A stretch of DNA of 46,743 bases from Chloroflexota bacterium (GCA_020628815.1 JAHDEN010000028.1:1-46743); one strand, 5' to 3'; positions 33,904-43,681 are shown, numbered from the stretch's first letter. The notes: generated by a model not told the origin, from the letters alone. Made by a program: numbers and translations.

Positions 33904-36846
33904 ATGGACCCTAAGTTAAAACGTCTTTTCCTCAATTCTGCTGCAGCAGTTTGGGTCAACAAATATGGACTGTACCTACTTGTTGTTTTTCTGGCGTGGT
34001 TCTTAGGACGCTGGCATTTTCGTGAATTTGAAAGCCAAATCCATTATCAAAGAGAGATCATCACCCCAGATGAACTGTATTGGGTTCTACAAAGCCTTCA
34101 ATTTAGACACGCTTTAATCCAACGAGATTGGCACGGACTTGTCCAGTCGGCTCACCCTGGCATTATTACGATGTGGCTCGGTTCGATTGGAACCACAATC
34201 AAACTTTGGCTCAACCCCGAATTACAGGAAGAAGTTGCCTGGCTCATTCAGCAAGAGTGGGTTCTGCCTCAGTCCGGGGAACTGTCTAACCGGCTATACC
34301 CATTTCTCGCCCCCGGCCGGAACGCGCTACGTTGGTTGGTAGCAGGGTTGTGGCTGGCTATTTTCCAACTGCTCCGAGAAAGATTGGCGAGCAAACTGGT
34401 CTTATTTTTCACACTCTTCATCCTAATTACAGATATGTGGATTGTGGGGCTAACCAATATTTTGCACGTCGATGGATTGCTGGCACTCTTCTGCACCATC
34501 ACGCTGCTCCTCGTTTTGCCGAAAAACGACACTGAACTTGGATGGTATTCTCCACGCCGCTACATTTTGGCCGGTTGCACGCTGGCGTGTGCGATTTTGT
34601 CAAAAGTGCCGGGGCTCGTTCTGCTTGGCATCGTTCCGGCCGTGCTTATCGGCCAGCAACTCCTCATTTCAAAGCGGTATTCATTTGCATCAAAATTTAA
34701 AGGGATTAGGTCTCTCGGCTTGGTTCTGCTCGGCTGTCTTGGCACCTTCGCGCTCCTCGCCCCGATCGTCTTTATCGACCCGGCCTTCGTTTTTGACAAC
34801 GTTTTTGTCTTAAGCAGTCGGGAAATCGGGTTCACTGCCCCAACCTTCTTCTTTGGACGCGTTACAGAAAATCCCGGGGCTCTTTTTTACCCGCTCACTA
34901 TTTTGTTTCGCCAGCAAATCTTCGTCACCATCGGGCTAATTATTCTTGTGGTCCAAACAATCCGAAACCGGGGTGAATCAAACAACTGGATATTTGCAGC
35001 AACCAGTATCCTATTTTCGGTTCTCTTTTTGTTCGGCCTACTCATCTCTGATCGAGAGTTTGCCCGATATGCGATACCGATTTTTATGGTTGTAAGTCTG
35101 GTTGGGGCGATCAGCGTGTCAAATTTTGTTGCAGACTCGAATCGATATTTTCAAACCACTTGGTACTTGGAGCCAACGTTTTTATTTGGCTTAGCCCTCG
35201 TATTTTTAGCCTTTATCCGCGTCGCTGGCCGGTTAGACCCGTTTGTGTTCACCAATCCGCTTGTCGGAGGAAACCGTGTTGGGCCAAGGCTAATGCTAAC
35301 GACTTGGGGGAGCCAGCACAGCAGCGCGGCCGCCTTTTCTGACAGCATTCCCGGCAACGACAAAACCATCTTTACAGACAATATTCCGGGCAGCGCCCCA
35401 TTTGTCAGTCTTGACCAGCGCAGCGTGTTTTTATTAACCGAAGAGACGGCCCGTATCATTAAGCCGCAAGACATCGTTATCTTATCAAGGGAAAATCAGC
35501 AGCTCAATCCTGAAAGATGGCAGTCGCAAATCCCACAGGCGGGCACAAAAATAATTGATCGGATCCCGGCCGGTCTTGAACCGGAAGCGGCGTTTGAATC
35601 AGGCGGACAGCCACGGGTATCTGTCTATTCAAATTTTGATCCAGAAACGTTAAATCTGGGACTCACACGGATAGAAAACAACACGCTCTACTTTGGTGCA
35701 GGGCTCGCCATGCTCGAATCAACCCTCATTAAGCCCGACGATGACTTTAACGTGTACCTGTATCTGCGCTGGAAAACAAATCTAATTAATGGTGAGGCCC
35801 CGATAGAAGATGGCAAATTAAAGCTTTCGATTACAGATCAAACGGGGCATGTTTGGGTAGAACGGGAAGACCAGTTAATCGATATTGAAGATCGGCCGTC
35901 ACGAGCATGGACAGTTGGCAGAGAATATTTAACCGTGCATGCATTGCCGCTGGCGAGCGACATGCCGCCTGAAAATTTTCAGATTAATGCCAGCTATTTT
36001 TCGGCCGATGGGAGCTTGACCGGGATCGGAAACGAATTCAGAAACTTTATCGGGGTTTCGGCCGAGTTAGCCAGCTTGCAGGTTGAGCTACCCGACCCGC
36101 AACCGCCGGTAGCCATCCCTGAAGAAAGTGATTTTTACCGAGCAAACGGCATCCAAGCGGTGAATGCGTTACCGGCCGAAATCGGTCAGGGAGAGCGGTT
36201 CCAACCGGATATTTGGGTGCGGTATGGGACAACACTGCAAGACGGCCAATCGCTTACGCTCAACATCGGCTCAGAAACTTTAATCTACCCGCTCGACACA
36301 ACCGGCTGGCAAGATGGGTATGTCTATCGCCTACGACCCGAATGGCGCCTGCCGGCCGATTTTCCCCCCGGCACCTATCCGTTAAAACTGAACGGGATCG
36401 AGATTGGGGAGACAACGGTTCGGCCGGTTGCGCGCAACTTTGAACTGGACACCACAATCAAACGACGCAACATAAAAGTGGGTGATATTGGGCAAATCCA
36501 CTATTTCGAGCTAAACAGAGAAACAAATGAAGCTGATCTCGTTTGGGAGCTAAAAGAACTCACATCACTCAACTACACCCTGTTTATTCACCTGCTTGAC
36601 GAAAACTTTAATATTTTGCATCAATCCTACCGTCAACCCGGCCGACCCACGAGCCAAACGGTTGCGAATGAAATTTTATCCCTCAGCCAACCCTTGCCAC
36701 CCGACCTCATAGCTGAAGCACATTATTTGGTTGCGGGGCTACAAAACCCATCCACCGGGGTACGGCTACCCGTAACTAATTTGGCAGATGGGACTGAAAA
36801 CCCCGCCAGACATATCGAAAACGCCTTAAAAGAGGAAAATGAATAG
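33904..36846 (+). CDS. ArnT/PMT-like membrane glycosyltransferase (GT-C fold), copy 1
   Basis: This is a 980-aa polytopic protein. The first outer loop has the acidic catalytic-type pair in ITPDELYW (Asp56-Glu57), followed by a conserved FRHAL and HPGIITMWLGSIG. About ten or more membrane spans run to about residue 430. The remaining 550 residues are outside and beta-rich, including a FPPGTYPLKLNGIEIG segment and a YTLFIHLLDENFNILHQ segment. The family moves sugars from lipid-phosphate donors to lipids or proteins on the outer face; the acceptor is unknown. The stop overlaps the next gene by 8 bases. The start lacks an RBS, but no better one is visible. Confidence 0.8.
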   Translation: MDPKLKRLFLNSAAAVWVNKYGLYLLVVFLAWFLGRWHFREFESQIHYQREIITPDELYWVLQSLQFRHALIQRDWHGLVQSAHPGIITMWLGSIGTTIKLWLNPELQEEVAWLIQQEWVLPQSGELSNRLYPFLAPGRNALRWLVAGLWLAIFQLLRERLASKLVLFFTLFILITDMWIVGLTNILHVDGLLALFCTITLLLVLPKNDTELGWYSPRRYILAGCTLACAILSKVPGLVLLGIVPAVLIGQQLLISKRYSFASKFKGIRSLGLVLLGCLGTFALLAPIVFIDPAFVFDNVFVLSSREIGFTAPTFFFGRVTENPGALFYPLTILFRQQIFVTIGLIILVVQTIRNRGESNNWIFAATSILFSVLFLFGLLISDREFARYAIPIFMVVSLVGAISVSNFVADSNRYFQTTWYLEPTFLFGLALVFLAFIRVAGRLDPFVFTNPLVGGNRVGPRLMLTTWGSQHSSAAAFSDSIPGNDKTIFTDNIPGSAPFVSLDQRSVFLLTEETARIIKPQDIVILSRENQQLNPERWQSQIPQAGTKIIDRIPAGLEPEAAFESGGQPRVSVYSNFDPETLNLGLTRIENNTLYFGAGLAMLESTLIKPDDDFNVYLYLRWKTNLINGEAPIEDGKLKLSITDQTGHVWVEREDQLIDIEDRPSRAWTVGREYLTVHALPLASDMPPENFQINASYFSADGSLTGIGNEFRNFIGVSAELASLQVELPDPQPPVAIPEESDFYRANGIQAVNALPAEIGQGERFQPDIWVRYGTTLQDGQSLTLNIGSETLIYPLDTTGWQDGYVYRLRPEWRLPADFPPGTYPLKLNGIEIGETTVRPVARNFELDTTIKRRNIKVGDIGQIHYFELNRETNEADLVWELKELTSLNYTLFIHLLDENFNILHQSYRQPGRPTSQTVANEILSLSQPLPPDLIAEAHYLVAGLQNPSTGVRLPVTNLADGTENPARHIENALKEENE

Positions 36847-39610
36847 GGCAATTGGCGCACGCAAAACATTGCTGCTGTGCGCAGTGTTTGTCACGACCTT
36901 CGTTTCAAGATTAGGAGCCATCGGCCGGTACGTAACCCCAGATGAATATGCGTGGGTTTTCCGGTCGATCCGGTTTAGGCACGCCCTACTAAGCGGCAAT
37001 TTGGCAGAAACAATTCAGGCACCACACCCTGGCGTAATCACAACATGGATAGGGACAATCGGGATTCAGCTAACGCTCCTGTTCAACCCTCAATCGGCCG
37101 ACAGTTTGGCTACCGCGCAAAAGCTGGCTTGGGCACATACCCAATCTGGGGAAGTCTACACCCACCTCATCCCTTTCTTAACCGGCAGCCGAATCACGCT
37201 CATTCTCATATTTTCGGCCGGGCTCACGCTGATCGCATGGTTGCTTGCAAAACGGACCAGCCTAACCGTTGCCGCAATCGGGGTTGGCTTTGTAGCTCTG
37301 GATCCATGGATCAGCGGCCTGTCTGGGCTGTTGCACGTAGACGCGTTGATGAGCCTCTTTTGCCTTATCGCCATACTCATCCTCCTCACGGCCGATGAGC
37401 TTTCTCCAAAGCATTTAATCGCAACAGGCGTCGCCACATCATGCGCAATTCTCAGCAAGTTGCCTGGGGTTTTACTTCTTGTTTTCATCCCTGCGCTTCT
37501 GCTGGCTATCCAAATTTACAAACATGAATTTCAGCCTGGCACACTGGTCAAACAAGGACTGTGGTGGCTTGCCGGTCTCATCCCTGCCCTAATTTTGCTG
37601 TTACCCGCTTTAGTAGTTGCCCCCAACGCGGTTTTACAAACGATTGTTGAAAACAGTAACCAAGAGATCAATATTCAGGCGGCTACATTTTTTATGGGCG
37701 AGTCCCGGTTTGAAGTCGGCCCTCAATTTTATCCACTGGCCCTGTTTATTCGTTTGTCACCAATCACAACCCTCGGGTGCATCATAGGGCTTTGGCAACT
37801 GGCGACCCAAAAACTGTCCCGAAACGCGCTATTTTCTATCACAACCTTGGCTCTCTTTTCGGTTCTCTTTGGGTGTGGGATGGCACTTTCATCTAGGCAA
37901 TTTACCCGCTACATGTTACCCGTTTCGATCCTCATCACTTTGGGTGCAGGTTTAGCCGTTGGCAATCTTTACGCCAATTTTAAACAGTCGGTTGGGGCAA
38001 AATGGATAGCGGTCACGTTTGCAGCCCAGTTTTTATGGATGGCTTGGCTCTGGCCAACGCCGCTTGCGGCCGCCAATTTGTTCACCGGTGGGCCGTGGCA
38101 GTTGCATAATCAATTGCCGGCCGGTTGGCAAGATGGGGCCAGTCAAGCCGCAAGGCATGCCAGTCAACTGTCAAACGGGCAGTCACGTCGACTTTTCACC
38201 ACCAATGTCCCGGCCGCCGCCTCGTTTTATGCGGGGCCAATCTATCGCCTGTCAGAAGAAACCGCGAACCTGATTCGAGAAAACGACCTGATCATAATTG
38301 ACCAAAATCAAGCGCAGCTCAACCGGCCGAATTTTGTAGAGCAATACCTCAACGACGGCCACAAACTGCTGCACACCGTACGCACAGGCGGGGTTGATAC
38401 AGCCTGGCTCTTGGCAGCCCGACCGAGTCAGCTAAATGTCTTGGCAAATCAGGCCGATGTGCGTGCAGCTGCCCCCATTTCACTTATACATGCAGCCATC
38501 TTTCAAATTCCAAATCGAGCAGAAATTGTGGTTCAAACCAATTGGCAAAGTTCGGCCGGACAAGATTACAACATGGTGATCTACGCTAAAGACGGCCAAG
38601 ACAACGTTTGGTCAACGGTCGAGTACAAACTTGTGGGGAATTCGGGATTACCGGCCGAACATTGGTCACCAGAAAAAACCGAAGAGCACTTCGCGACCCT
38701 CTCGATGCCGCCAGCCACTCCTCCCGGAGAGTACGAAATCGCAATCGAGCTGTTTGACAGTTCAGGCAATCGATCCGGCCTATTCACAACCGACGGCCGG
38801 TTTTTGGGCAGTCAAAGCACTCTGGTTACACTCCACTACACCCCGCCCCAGTCAGAGCAAGTTGAGTTGCCTGAAAACGCAATCCCGCTCTCAGCACCGC
38901 TTATCGCAACGACCAGCTTGCCCACCACCCTTAAACAAGGCTCTACGGCTGCTCTCAACCTGTGGTGGGAACATACCGATTCAACCGAAGGCACTTTAGA
39001 CTTCCAGCTAAAAATCGGGGAGTCTGTCTTATCCAGCCCGATAAATGTTGAAAATTATCAAACGGGCAAGGTGTATAGGCACAAGCCAAAGTGGCGCATT
39101 CCGGCTGATTTTCCGCCCGGCGAATGGCCCCTCTCATTGGGACTTGCCCCATCTGACCAACCAAACGATTTTAGCGAGATTGGCATGATCACTATTGAAG
39201 CTGAAAACCGCAACTTTAGTTTGCCCGTTGGCACAGAGCCGATCAACATCCAATTTGGAACGCTCGGCCGCTTACAACAGGCACAGGCAACTGTCTCTGA
39301 TCAATTGAATCTGTCTCTCACTTGGCAAGCGTCCGAAGACAGTAGCGTTGACTACACGATGTTTGTTCATGTCAGAGACGATCAAGGAAATGTGATTGAC
39401 CAAATAGACCGCCCTCCAGCAAAATCAACCGCTGCTTGGGTCACGAACGAAGTAATCGTAGATCAGCTATCTTTTGAGGCAACCGACGAAGCCGTTGAAA
39501 TCGCAATCGGTCTGTATGATCCAAATTCGGGTGAACGGATTCCCGTTTTTTCAGCAGATGGTACCCCCCTGCCAGATCGACAGTTTATTGTAGACGTTTC
39601 AAACAGATGA
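36839..39610 (+). CDS. ArnT/PMT-like membrane glycosyltransferase (GT-C fold), copy 2
   Basis: This 923-aa protein is a paralogue of the preceding one. It has the same first loop, VTPDEYAWVFRSIRFRHAL (Asp35-Glu36), and APHPGVITTWIGTIG, similar spans, and a matching outer half with FPPGEWPLSLGLAP and YTMFVHVRDDQGNVIDQ. The two genes overlap (36839-36846), so they are coupled and may form a pair. The N-terminus is shorter than in copy 1. The tandem duplication looks old, because the outer domains are quite divergent. The gene ends with a 4-base overlap (ATGA) with the YqaA-like gene. Confidence 0.8.
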   Translation: MNRAIGARKTLLLCAVFVTTFVSRLGAIGRYVTPDEYAWVFRSIRFRHALLSGNLAETIQAPHPGVITTWIGTIGIQLTLLFNPQSADSLATAQKLAWAHTQSGEVYTHLIPFLTGSRITLILIFSAGLTLIAWLLAKRTSLTVAAIGVGFVALDPWISGLSGLLHVDALMSLFCLIAILILLTADELSPKHLIATGVATSCAILSKLPGVLLLVFIPALLLAIQIYKHEFQPGTLVKQGLWWLAGLIPALILLLPALVVAPNAVLQTIVENSNQEINIQAATFFMGESRFEVGPQFYPLALFIRLSPITTLGCIIGLWQLATQKLSRNALFSITTLALFSVLFGCGMALSSRQFTRYMLPVSILITLGAGLAVGNLYANFKQSVGAKWIAVTFAAQFLWMAWLWPTPLAAANLFTGGPWQLHNQLPAGWQDGASQAARHASQLSNGQSRRLFTTNVPAAASFYAGPIYRLSEETANLIRENDLIIIDQNQAQLNRPNFVEQYLNDGHKLLHTVRTGGVDTAWLLAARPSQLNVLANQADVRAAAPISLIHAAIFQIPNRAEIVVQTNWQSSAGQDYNMVIYAKDGQDNVWSTVEYKLVGNSGLPAEHWSPEKTEEHFATLSMPPATPPGEYEIAIELFDSSGNRSGLFTTDGRFLGSQSTLVTLHYTPPQSEQVELPENAIPLSAPLIATTSLPTTLKQGSTAALNLWWEHTDSTEGTLDFQLKIGESVLSSPINVENYQTGKVYRHKPKWRIPADFPPGEWPLSLGLAPSDQPNDFSEIGMITIEAENRNFSLPVGTEPINIQFGTLGRLQQAQATVSDQLNLSLTWQASEDSSVDYTMFVHVRDDQGNVIDQIDRPPAKSTAAWVTNEVIVDQLSFEATDEAVEIAIGLYDPNSGERIPVFSADGTPLPDRQFIVDVSNR

Positions 39611-40068
39611 TTACCGATCAGCTCATTCTTCAGTTTGGCTACCTTGGGCTTTTTTTAGTCTCGGCCGTCGCAGCATCCATCATCCCTTTTTCGAACGAAA
39701 TACTAGTTGTTGCCATGCCCCCGTTAGGGTTTACACCATGGATCGTGGGGCTGGTTGCAACCTTTGGCAACTTGGCCGGTGCCTTAACCATGTATTGGAT
39801 GGGGTTTAAAGGGATCGACTATGTCGTTGAGCGCTACAATATCAATCAACAGCGGCTAGAAAAAGCAGAAGCCTGGTTTCAGTCATGGGGAGCGCCATCC
39901 TTGCTTTTGGCCGGTCTGCCAATCATCGGTGATCCGATTTGCTTGGCGGCCGGTGCGGTACACATGCGGATGCCTAAGTTTTTGGCTTGGACCTTTGTGG
40001 GCAAAGGATGGCGCTATATTTTGATTTTAGGAGCGGTTGAATGGATTTCGAGCCTCATTCAAGGCTAA
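39607..40068 (+). CDS. YqaA/DedA-like small membrane protein
   Basis: This 153-aa protein has about four hydrophobic spans. AAS..PFSNEILVVAMPPLG, GNLAGALTMYWMGFKG and PIIGDPICLAAGAVHM match the VTT/SNARE-associated (YqaA) pattern. DedA relatives act in membrane homeostasis, and some flip lipid carriers such as undecaprenyl phosphate. That would suit the lipid-linked sugar use of the two upstream enzymes, to which it is translationally coupled; this link is inference. It converges on the next minus-strand gene with a 19-base gap. Confidence 0.8.
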   Translation: MITDQLILQFGYLGLFLVSAVAASIIPFSNEILVVAMPPLGFTPWIVGLVATFGNLAGALTMYWMGFKGIDYVVERYNINQQRLEKAEAWFQSWGAPSLLLAGLPIIGDPICLAAGAVHMRMPKFLAWTFVGKGWRYILILGAVEWISSLIQG

Positions 40069-40087
40069 TCGCATTCAAATTGAGCCT

Positions 40088-41548
40088 TTAACCGTAAACC
40101 CAACCTACCACAAGCGGTGTCAAAAACGACTCCAGCAAAGCGGCAATTAAGAATAGTGGGACCCCAAAGCCAACCATAATGCGGAAGAAGTCGGCCGCAT
40201 GCTGTACCCACACTTCGGACAACGGTTTGTTTGGCTTGGTAGGAGCAATTACCGAGGCATGCCAACGCAGTGCGGCCGCGGTCACAAGCAGCAAAATCGG
40301 GAGCTCTACCCAAGCATGTGGCAGCACTGTCGCCCCAACAAATACAAATGGATTTTCACCTACTAATGCAAACTGAGTTGTGACAAAAGCGATAATCGCC
40401 CACGGCAACATGTAGATCAAGATGGAAGAGACGCCAAATGTAAATGAGCCTAAAATCACAAGCAGCAACACCGCTCTGATATTGTGTGAAAAGATAAACA
40501 CGGGCAAATTCGTAAACATCTCTTGCATCACAGAGATGTTGGCCCGTGTTTGTTCGCTACGCAAGCTGAGCAACATTTCTTCCGGCAAACGTACGTTAAA
40601 TGCGGTAACTATCCCTGCCAAGCAGGCGATCACGAGCATAAACAGCAGCACTACAATCGGAATCCGCAACTCACGAATCAGGCTAAACGTCTGCTTATAC
40701 CACCCACGCACACCGATGTTGGGTGAATCAGCCAAACGCAAGTCTCGGCCGACAAAGCGACGGGCAAAATAGCGTGGCACCCAACGCACATTCATAAAGT
40801 CTAGATTGCGCCCTAACAGATTTTCACGATCAAATATATGAATCCCGATCCTGATAAAAATAAGGGTAATCACAAACACAAAGAAAATGATCCACCACAG
40901 CGCAGAATAGTTTTCAAAAACAAGTAAGAACGCTTCCCCTTGCAAAATAATCGAAACCGGAACAATGATAAAGCTGGCAAGCATGTTGGCCGCCCGAGTA
41001 CTTGTTGTTTGGCTCGAGACGATAATAGCCGCGGCCACCATCATAAACGCCTGAACCGTAGTTAGAACAACCACCAGCAAAATAACCGTTGGTTGCAGCG
41101 GGCCAACCACCACAGTTACCCCCAAGGCATAAGTCGCAATTCCCACATAGCTGGCCATAACCGGCGGCAACACGGCCGCCATTAGCTTACCTATAAACAG
41201 CTGTCTGTTTGTCAGCGGTGTGGATAGCAGTGGCTCTAAACTCTTCCGCTCTTTTTCCCCCACAAACGCCTCTAAAGCAATTACTAACGAGAATGAAGTA
41301 GGAAAGAAGCCAACAACTAAAAGCAAAATCGGCAAAGCGCGTTCACCAATAATGGCTGAATCATAACTCTCAACCAAACTACTCATCCAGCCCGCAACAA
41401 CCGTCATCGCCCCCGGAAAGAGCAAGGTAAGCCCTGCAATCGGGATCACAAGTCGCCAATCTCGTAATGTGTCTTTAACCTCACGCCGGGCAACAATCAT
41501 AATCATTTTGAAGGCGTGAATAATTTCGTTCATACTTTTTAATTTCAT
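40088..41548 (-). CDS. ABC-2 type permease fused to a SpoIIM-like membrane domain
   Basis: This is a 486-aa membrane protein. Residues about 15-245 look like an ABC-2/NatB permease, with a REVKDTLRDWRLVIPI start, EKERKSLEPLLSTPLTNRQL after the first span, and several helices. Residues about 285-486 resemble the SpoIIM (stage II sporulation M) family: FIFSHNIRAVLLLVILGSF, then VLPHAWVELPILLLVTAAA and PLFLIAALLESFLTP. The domains are usually separate proteins, although both are found near ABC ATPases. It lies 5 bases after its ATPase gene. Likely role: export or membrane remodelling; substrate unknown. Confidence 0.78.
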   Translation of the reverse strand: MKLKSMNEIIHAFKMIMIVARREVKDTLRDWRLVIPIAGLTLLFPGAMTVVAGWMSSLVESYDSAIIGERALPILLLVVGFFPTSFSLVIALEAFVGEKERKSLEPLLSTPLTNRQLFIGKLMAAVLPPVMASYVGIATYALGVTVVVGPLQPTVILLVVVLTTVQAFMMVAAAIIVSSQTTSTRAANMLASFIIVPVSIILQGEAFLLVFENYSALWWIIFFVFVITLIFIRIGIHIFDRENLLGRNLDFMNVRWVPRYFARRFVGRDLRLADSPNIGVRGWYKQTFSLIRELRIPIVVLLFMLVIACLAGIVTAFNVRLPEEMLLSLRSEQTRANISVMQEMFTNLPVFIFSHNIRAVLLLVILGSFTFGVSSILIYMLPWAIIAFVTTQFALVGENPFVFVGATVLPHAWVELPILLLVTAAALRWHASVIAPTKPNKPLSEVWVQHAADFFRIMVGFGVPLFLIAALLESFLTPLVVGWVYG

Positions 41549-41553
41549 TGTTT

Positions 41554-42510
41554 TTAGCTCAGCTCCAAACTTGATTCGCGTTCATCTTCACGAACAATGC
41601 TCAGATAAATTTCTTCAAGCGATGGGGTTATTTCGCGCAATGTCACCGTTCCCAAACCGTATCCTGCCAAAATTTGGACAAACCTTGGGTTGTCAAAAAT
41701 AGGATTGGTTGTGCGATACCGGATCGTCTCTTCACCAACTTCCTCAATTTCCACATCCGGCAGCTGTCTTTGCAGCGAGTCGATCGGTAGCTTGATCAAA
41801 CGATCGGCAGTTAGCTCCATCAAACGGTCACCAGAAAGCTGTCTTCTCAGCTCTTTGGCGGTGCCTTGAGCCACAATCAGCCCATCATTGATAATCGCAA
41901 TGCGATCTGCAAGTTTTTCCGCTTCGTTCAAATTATGGGTTGTCAAGATGATCGCGCAGTTATCTTGGCGCAGCTCTTGAATCGCCGCGCGTACCTGCCG
42001 TGCACTGTGGGGGTCCATTGCGGAAGTCGGCTCGTCTAAAAGCAAAACGGGCGGATTATGGAGCATCGCTCGGATCAAGCCCGCTTTCTGCTTCATCCCT
42101 TTTGAAAATCCTCCCAAACGACGATGGAGCGCATCTTTCATGCCAAATCTTTTATAAAGCAATTCTGCGCGCTGTTCAATTTCACGATTAGACAAACCGT
42201 ATAACCGGCCGTAGAAGAGTAAATATTCAAGACCGGTCATCCGTTCGTACAGTCCAGGCTGCTCCGTAATCATGCCGATTGAGCGTCGAACATCATCTGC
42301 TTCTTTGACCGTATCTTTGCCATTGACCGTCACAGTTCCGGCCGTCGGGGCCAAAATTGAGCTAATCATTCGAATTGTAGAAGTTTTACCCGCCCCATTC
42401 GGCCCCAGCAATGCAAGAAGCTCCCCTTGCGCAACAGAAAAGGTGATCCCTTTCACAGCTTTAAAGTCATCGTATTGTTTTACAAGATCTCTAGCCTCGA
42501 TCATATTCAT
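41554..42510 (-). CDS. ABC transporter ATP-binding protein (ABC-2/NatA-DrrA type)
   Basis: This 318-aa ATPase works with the fused permease next to it. It has Walker A GPNGAGKTS, Q-loop MITEQPGLYERMTGLEY, a signature variant FSKGMKQKAGLIRAM, Walker B VLLLDEPTSAMDP and H-loop LTTHNLNEAEKLADR. The C-terminal 90 residues are the usual DrrA-like tail. FSKGMKQK instead of LSGGQ is common in this subfamily. First gene of a two-gene minus-strand operon. Confidence 0.92.
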   Translation of the reverse strand: MNMIEARDLVKQYDDFKAVKGITFSVAQGELLALLGPNGAGKTSTIRMISSILAPTAGTVTVNGKDTVKEADDVRRSIGMITEQPGLYERMTGLEYLLFYGRLYGLSNREIEQRAELLYKRFGMKDALHRRLGGFSKGMKQKAGLIRAMLHNPPVLLLDEPTSAMDPHSARQVRAAIQELRQDNCAIILTTHNLNEAEKLADRIAIINDGLIVAQGTAKELRRQLSGDRLMELTADRLIKLPIDSLQRQLPDVEIEEVGEETIRYRTTNPIFDNPRFVQILAGYGLGTVTLREITPSLEEIYLSIVREDERESSLELS

Positions 42511-42775
42511 TTAAATTGTTATGTGTGAAGGACCAACTCTAGGTTTGAGATTAGATTTGGTGCAAGCACAATAGGATTCATCACAGCAAGGGCTAGCTGT
42601 CTAATCTGTAAACGAGCAAAGCCATTGAGTCTATCCACAAAGGATAAACCAATTGTTGGCGACCTCTCTTAAGTTTGTTATCACGAAAACGAAACGTTAA
42701 TTCTATTGCTAGTCAGTGACCAAACAAAGATCACAACATAGGCTAATCAGCACAGTCGCTTTAGACGTCGGCCGT
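42511..42775. other. Intergenic region with a repeat copy
   Basis: These 265 bases between the ATPase start and the Lgt-like stop contain no gene I can support. The left part must hold the promoter of the ABC operon. The right end, 42741-42775, holds the dispersed repeat described separately. Confidence 0.4.
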
Positions 42776-42781
42776 CTAAAG
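42741..42781 (-). repeat. Dispersed repeat copy D with perfect 9-bp hairpin
   Basis: TCAGCACAGTCGCTTT (42747-42762) is identical to the right arm of trp spacer C on the opposite strand. Next to it CTTTAGACG (42759-42767) pairs with CGTCTAAAG (42773-42781). The hairpin overlaps the last codons of the Lgt-like gene. On the minus strand no U-run follows it, while on the plus strand GGCTCTTTTTT does, so its use as a terminator for the Lgt-like gene is doubtful. Confidence 0.5.
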
Positions 42782-43681
42782 GGCTCTTTTTTGATATTGG
42801 TGACGTATCCCTACCATGCAGACGACCACAATCAACACCAAGCCGGGCAAAGCGTTGACACTGCTATTTTGTGTTGCCAATTCTAACCCCAAGCGGCCGA
42901 CAGCAAACCAGCTCAATCCAACAAGCAATCGGTCAACCTGAGCATTGTTCTTGCTCCATCGGCGGCCGAAGATCAAAAAAAGAACCCCGATTAGATACCA
43001 AATGGCTCCTACAAAAAATAGCGGAAAATATTGTTCAAACTCGAGGTAATCAGGAAGCCGATAAGCCACATCAATATAAATCGCTCCAATCCCCCGGTAG
43101 GGTTGCCCATAAAATTGCTGACTTAAAAAGTTTCCCCACTGGATTAAGCTGGAGCCAGCCAAAAGGCCAATCACCGCTTTTAAAAAGATCGGGGTCAGAG
43201 AGCCGTTCTTCCACCAACTACGCCAGCATATCCACACCGTTACAAAAACAATCGCCCCCCAGATGTTTAAGCCACCCCAATTTAGATCAAAAATCAAAAT
43301 CGGGTTTGAAAAATAATCTGATGATGAACCTATCCCTTGTGACAAGGAGATAGGTGACAGATAGAAAATGTCAAAAAGGCGGGCTCCAAATAATCCCAGG
43401 AGCAAGATTGTCAGCGGCCGGTGAAAGATCTTATGCTGCTTCTGATCCCATGAGGGAAACGGCAGAGAAAAGGCAACCCCATACCCGATCACAAAAGCGA
43501 TTATTAAATAAACGCCTGACCAGTAAATGTCATATAGCTGAAAAGGCTCTACCAATAATCGGTCCAAGCTCCAGCCGGTAACCAGATGAACCATATACCC
43601 ACTTAATCCAAGAATATGTAAGAGGGCAAAACAGGCTAACCAACTATTTTTTGTTTGCACAGACGCTTCAAATGGCCGCAT
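42776..43681 (-). CDS. Lgt-like membrane protein lacking key catalytic residues
   Basis: This 301-aa polytopic protein resembles prolipoprotein diacylglyceryl transferase in layout. The Lgt signature region appears as QWGNFLSQQFYG (171-182), and the HGG region as NWGGLNIWGAI. Compared with E. coli Lgt, the essential His103 is Trp135, Arg143 is Gln171 and Glu151 is Gln179, while Asn146 (Asn174) and Gly154 (Gly182) are kept. A normal Lgt reaction is therefore unlikely, and it may bind lipid or catalyse something else. Its ATG shares one base with the stop of the CDP-alcohol phosphatidyltransferase (TAATG), so they are coupled. A true Lgt must lie elsewhere, since this window has lipoproteins. 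Confidence 0.7.
   Translation of the reverse strand: MRPFEASVQTKNSWLACFALLHILGLSGYMVHLVTGWSLDRLLVEPFQLYDIYWSGVYLIIAFVIGYGVAFSLPFPSWDQKQHKIFHRPLTILLLGLFGARLFDIFYLSPISLSQGIGSSSDYFSNPILIFDLNWGGLNIWGAIVFVTVWICWRSWWKNGSLTPIFLKAVIGLLAGSSLIQWGNFLSQQFYGQPYRGIGAIYIDVAYRLPDYLEFEQYFPLFFVGAIWYLIGVLFLIFGRRWSKNNAQVDRLLVGLSWFAVGRLGLELATQNSSVNALPGLVLIVVVCMVGIRHQYQKRAL

Noticed and set aside
40061..40088. Bidirectional terminator between the YqaA-like and ABC-2/SpoIIM genes
   Set aside because: Only a 6-bp stem (AAGGCT/AGCCTT) with a long loop and no real U-run; too weak to list as a feature.
42776..43681. Genuine lgt gene
   Set aside because: The essential His and two other catalytic residues are replaced, although the general layout is kept.
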